Positions 4,971 through 7,675 of a DNA stretch of 7,675 bases are shown here, piece by piece. The position numbers and the translations under genes are program-made. The stretch is from Rhodanobacteraceae bacterium (GTDB lineage: Bacteria > Pseudomonadota > Gammaproteobacteria > Xanthomonadales > SZUA-5), in the NCBI GenBank assembly GCA_003233535.1, contig QIMA01000595.1:1-7675 (forward strand), written 5' to 3'. Under the pieces are notes generated by a model. That model did no database searches. It was not told the origin of the DNA and saw nothing but the letters and a program-made list of their open reading frames with translations. Each line of letters starts with the position of its first letter. The stretch's first letter is position 1.

Positions 4971-6477
4971 AGGCAACGGCCCGGCTGCTCTGAGCAAACA
5001 GCGTTTGCGCCTCAGCAAAGCTCAGATACGGCACTTTCAAGTCGAAACCACTGGATGCGCCGGCGGTATCGAGGCGAACGCTGGCCATGCCGTGACGACG
5101 ATCAAAGGGTGACTGCTTGAAGACCAGCGTTTGGCCTTTGTCCACGCTCGCTACGGCCCAACTACGACTTAGCCAGCCGGCGCGAAATGCGAATAGCTCA
5201 CCGTCAAAGGCATAGCCGGCGAACTTGGCCCAGCCGCGCGCTTCCAGCACGGCCAAGCTCACCAGCAGCACCCAGGCGAGCAATGCCCAGGGCCCGATGA
5301 TCAGCATCGCCGGTGGGGTTAGAGCACTCAGTATGAGGACGCTGGGCAACAAACGTCTGCGCCACGCTCGGGGGTGTAGGCAGCGCCACTGCAGATTGTC
5401 GGGGACTAGCCTTGGAGCGACCTGCTGCAGTACGTTTGTCACTTCGGCCTCGGTGCCCATCGGCACCAAATCACTGAGCCGGTGATTGGAGTTATTGGGG
5501 TCGGCCTGTTGTCCGGAGGCAACCTCACAGGAGAGCCCTTTGCGCTGCATACGCCGCGCTAGCCAGGGCTGACTAACGATGATTCGCTGAACCTTGCTCA
5601 GGTTGGCGCTGGCATGGCTGCGTGTCAGCAGGCCGGCCTGCGTGCCGATGCGCTGGTCTTCCAGATCGAGCCGAAAATCGTAGTGGCTAAGTACGCACAT
5701 CACGACCGACAGCAGCTTCAGAGCGACGGCCATTACCAGCACGCCCAGCGCGATGGCCAAGGCTGTGCTCTGCCAACCCCCAACCCAGCCTACGGCGGAG
5801 AGCAGACTGCCAAATAGCGACTGCGAAAGCTCTTCGAAGTCGGCGCTTTCCCAAAACTGCATCTGCGAGGCGGCAGCGAAGCCTGCACCGACCACGATGG
5901 CACCGCGATTGCTGCACAATCCATAGCGCACGATCTCGCCGAGATCAGCGTGGTGGAGCGTTGGAGAAGCATCATGCACGGCTTCACCCGCCTCGTTGCT
6001 CTCGCTGCGGCCGCGCAATACCTGTTCGATAAGCTTTGCTTCGGCTGCGCTAATCACCGACATCACCGCCTCAGGCTTGTTTCCTCCAGCCGACTCTAGA
6101 CGCAGTTCGGTGACCGCAAACAGCCGATGCAGTAAGTTGCGGTGCTGGACGATGTTCTGGATGCGTGCGAAGGGCACATGGCGCTCTGTGCGGCTGAATA
6201 TTCCTTCGCGGACCAGGAGGCTGTCGCGTCCTATGCGGTAGCGAAAGCCGAAGCTGTAAACTAGCGCGTAGACCGAAAGTGCTACCGCGCCGAGTGCACC
6301 AAATAGCTCCCATTTCTCTCCGCGGCCCAAGAACAACAGGACCAGGATAGGAAATAGCATCGGTCGCAGTTTGCTGATCAGCACAAACAGCCAAGACCAC
6401 GGATGCAGGCGGCGCTCGCCGTCGGCTATCGTCGGTGGCGCCGCTGCCGGCGCTGGATCAGACGGCGTCGTGTCCAT
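4951..6477 (-). CDS. ydbT: YdbT-like membrane protein with three bacterial PH domains
   Basis: A 508-residue membrane protein, close in length to B. subtilis YdbT. Three bPH2 (formerly DUF304) domains alternate with membrane segments. Domain 1 is at about 77-155 (YRIGRDSLLVREGIFSRTER, then VPFARIQNIV). Domain 2 is at about 266-350 (YDFRLDLEDQRIGTQAGLLT, then LSKVQRIIVSQPWLARRM). Domain 3 is at about 418-495 (AFDGELFAFRAGWLSRSW, then DKGQTLVFKQSPFDRR). Hydrophobic segments lie at about 28-50, 57-77, 190-204, 235-263 and 376-411. It overlaps the upstream ydbS-like gene by 20 nt, indicating coupled translation and a probable complex. In B. subtilis ydbST belongs to the sigma-W regulon and contributes to resistance to antimicrobials; whether that holds here is unknown. 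The last codons (SSPAVS) and the TAA stop lie in the target repeat and end of element copy 2, so the native C-terminus was altered by the insertion, probably harmlessly. Confidence 0.88.
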   Translation of the reverse strand: MDTTPSDPAPAAAPPTIADGERRLHPWSWLFVLISKLRPMLFPILVLLFLGRGEKWELFGALGAVALSVYALVYSFGFRYRIGRDSLLVREGIFSRTERHVPFARIQNIVQHRNLLHRLFAVTELRLESAGGNKPEAVMSVISAAEAKLIEQVLRGRSESNEAGEAVHDASPTLHHADLGEIVRYGLCSNRGAIVVGAGFAAASQMQFWESADFEELSQSLFGSLLSAVGWVGGWQSTALAIALGVLVMAVALKLLSVVMCVLSHYDFRLDLEDQRIGTQAGLLTRSHASANLSKVQRIIVSQPWLARRMQRKGLSCEVASGQQADPNNSNHRLSDLVPMGTEAEVTNVLQQVAPRLVPDNLQWRCLHPRAWRRRLLPSVLILSALTPPAMLIIGPWALLAWVLLVSLAVLEARGWAKFAGYAFDGELFAFRAGWLSRSWAVASVDKGQTLVFKQSPFDRRHGMASVRLDTAGASSGFDLKVPYLSFAEAQTLFAQSSRAVASSPAVS

Positions 6478-6961
6478 CTCGGCCTAGCAACTGATCGCGC
6501 AAGGTAATGGCCGTGTTTAACTTCAGGCCATCAACTTCGACCTTGGAGGCATGGCTGCCCGCTGTATAGACGGCAATCTGTGCGATTTCAAAGCGCCTTG
6601 CCAGAGGCCCTTGGTTCACTTCCGTGTGTTGAATACGGGAGCGCGGGACGAAGATTTCGGCACGCCACCAAACCCCGCGACGGACCAGCAATCCGTCCTC
6701 CAGCAGTCGACAGCTGAAATGTGCTTCGTAGCGGCGCCAGTAAAAGCGGATCACGCCGATTATCAGCGCTCCGGGGAGCAGCGCGAGCAGCCCCAACAGG
6801 CCCGCTGTCATACACAGCACCACCGTTGCGGCAAGAAATAATCCGCCGAACACAGCGCTGCTGGTATTCATCCACAGTTTGACAGCGGACGTTTGCAGCG
6901 GCAGTTCGAGTATGACGGTTGCGTCGGTGCTGGTGCTTAGGTTTGAATCGGCATCATTCAT
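6458..6961 (-). CDS. ydbS: YdbS-like PH domain-containing membrane protein
   Basis: A 167-residue protein, similar in size to B. subtilis YdbS. A hydrophilic N-terminus of about 30 residues precedes a two-helix membrane hairpin (about 35-51 and 54-73). One bPH2 domain follows at about 78-160, with the family pattern DGLLVRRGVWW (89-99), FVPRSRIQHTEVNQGPLARR (104-123) and VYTAGSHASKVEV (131-143). The PH domain should lie on the cytoplasmic face. It precedes the ydbT-like gene and overlaps it by 20 nt, the usual arrangement of the pair. The ribosome-binding site before ATG 6961 is weak, and another ATG lies close by, so the first few residues are uncertain. It lies 268 nt downstream of tesB on the same strand. 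Confidence 0.88.
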   Translation of the reverse strand: MNDADSNLSTSTDATVILELPLQTSAVKLWMNTSSAVFGGLFLAATVVLCMTAGLLGLLALLPGALIIGVIRFYWRRYEAHFSCRLLEDGLLVRRGVWWRAEIFVPRSRIQHTEVNQGPLARRFEIAQIAVYTAGSHASKVEVDGLKLNTAITLRDQLLGRDGHDAV

Positions 6962-6973
6962 TGCATCTGGACG

Positions 6974-7201
6974 TTAGAGCAGACTAGGGCGACGAACAAG
7001 CTTCACAGGCGCGCTCAATCGTGCACTGAGCGGCACCGCCGCCACTAATCGCGCCGCGGTGGGTTGATCCCGCAGCGTCTGCGAATCGAAGCAGCCCAAT
7101 GGAAAAGCGCAAACGTCGCTCGCTTTGGCAGCTGTTACCGACTCCAGCGGTGCATGGGTGCTACCGGAAGCCGTTGCTGGTCCCGCTCGCGGAATTCGCA
7201 T
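6974..7201 (-). CDS. Doubtful small ORF between tesB and ydbS-like genes
   Basis: An open frame of 75 codons (MRIPRAGPATASG ... VRRPSLL) fills most of the 268-nt gap and ends 12 nt before the ydbS-like start. It is basic, rich in Ala, Arg, Ser and Pro, and has no hydrophobic segment or motif I recognise. I see no ribosome-binding site before its ATG, and an in-frame TAG lies six codons upstream. It may be the remains of a decayed gene or simply a chance frame in GC-rich DNA. The gap may instead hold a promoter for the ydbS/ydbT pair, but I could not locate one. Confidence 0.2.
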   Translation of the reverse strand: MRIPRAGPATASGSTHAPLESVTAAKASDVCAFPLGCFDSQTLRDQPTAARLVAAVPLSARLSAPVKLVRRPSLL

Positions 7202-7229
7202 AGAGATTGGAACCGGCTACCTGTCTAAG

Positions 7230-7675
7230 CTACTTCTTCACCAATCTAATCAACCCTTCCTGCGCCGTTGATGCCACTAGCCGCCCTTTGCGGTCGTAGA
7301 TCAATCCACGAGCCAAGCCGCGCGCGCCCTGGGCGCTTGGACTGTCGCAGCTGTAGAGCAGCCAATCGTTGATGCGAAAGCGGCGATGGAACCACATCGC
7401 GTGGTCCAAACTGGCCATCTGCACGTTGCCTTGGTAGTAAGAAATGCCGTGCGGGAAGGTGGTCGTGCCGACCAGATGGAAGTCGCTGGCGTAGGCGAGC
7501 AGGCTGGCATTGAGCGCCGGGTCATCTCCTACCTCTTCGCTCAGGCGGAACCACACCTGTTGATAAGGCGGACGCTTGGGCGGATTGAGCTCATCGCGCG
7601 GATACACCGGCCGAAATTCGAATGGGCCGCGTCGAGTCATCCAGCGGCGCAGCTTGACCGGCATCTTCTCTAGCT
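7230..7675 (-). CDS. tesB: Acyl-CoA thioesterase II (TesB), C-terminal half, partial
   Basis: The gene runs off the right edge; about 147 C-terminal residues of a protein normally near 285 are visible. This is the second hot-dog domain of TesB, which hydrolyses medium- and long-chain acyl-CoA to free fatty acid and CoA in the cytoplasm. Conserved blocks are LLAYASDFHLV, FPHGISYYQG, VQMASLDHAMWFHRRFRIND, WLLYSCDSPSAQGARG and ASTAQEGLIR. Aligned to E. coli TesB, the catalytic triad Asp204/Thr228/Gln278 corresponds to Asp (codon 7482-7484), Ser (7410-7412) and Gln (7260-7262), with identical spacing of 24 and 50 residues. Ser for Thr keeps the hydroxyl. The ATG at 7662 is internal, because the frame continues upstream with LEK to the window edge. 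The protein ends ...IRLVKK at TAG 7230-7232, as expected for the family. Confidence 0.95.
   Translation of the reverse strand, partial: LEKMPVKLRRWMTRRGPFEFRPVYPRDELNPPKRPPYQQVWFRLSEEVGDDPALNASLLAYASDFHLVGTTTFPHGISYYQGNVQMASLDHAMWFHRRFRINDWLLYSCDSPSAQGARGLARGLIYDRKGRLVASTAQEGLIRLVKK

Noticed and set aside
6071..6400. Minus-strand 109-codon frame inside the ydbT-like gene
   Set aside because: It is a shadow of the first PH domain in another frame.
1..7675. CRISPR array, tRNA or rRNA genes
   Set aside because: No regularly spaced short repeats and no tRNA- or rRNA-like segments were seen.

Overview
The window is ordinary proteobacterial chromosome of moderately high GC, most likely from a gammaproteobacterium. 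Pointers are a YehS-type DUF1456 protein, a TesB-type acyl-CoA thioesterase II and a YdbS/YdbT membrane pair. Nothing allows a finer placement. There are no tRNAs, rRNAs, CRISPR arrays, phage genes or complete transposase genes.

Layout, left to right: a short non-coding lead (1-213); a DUF1456/YehS gene on + (214-687); a gap holding an unidentified stretch, a 26-bp remnant of a mobile element and the first 21 codons of a broken VOC/glyoxalase gene on - (857-922); a secreted M14 zinc carboxypeptidase on - (960-2723), from which the VOC remnant was probably co-transcribed; a divergent intergenic region with element copy 1 (2922-3079); a bile acid:sodium symporter (BASS) family transporter on + (3110-4069); a DUF924 protein on + (4180-4734); element copy 2 (4791-4966); and a leftward series ydbT-like (4951-6477), ydbS-like (6458-6961), a 268-nt spacer and the C-terminal half of tesB (7230 to beyond the window end).

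The main result is a family of short, non-autonomous, palindromic mobile elements. Copies 1 and 2 (158 and 176 bp) begin CCCGG and end CCGGG, fold back along nearly their whole length, and are flanked by 4-bp direct repeats (CTAA/CTAA and CTAG/CTAG), as expected of MITE-like insertions. Copy 3 is a 26-bp end fragment abutting a truncated VOC gene. Copy 2 supplies the last few codons and the stop codon of the ydbT-like gene. Copy 1 lies 30 bp upstream of the symporter start. At two terminal positions the copies differ, and in each copy both arms carry the matching change, so pairing of the ends is preserved.

The functional genes do not form one pathway. YdbS/YdbT form a translationally overlapping membrane pair of bacterial PH-domain proteins. 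The M14 peptidase and symporter are independent envelope functions. TesB is a cytoplasmic fatty-acyl-CoA hydrolase. The symporter carries Lys where the described bacterial homologue has a sodium-coordinating Gln, which is worth checking.
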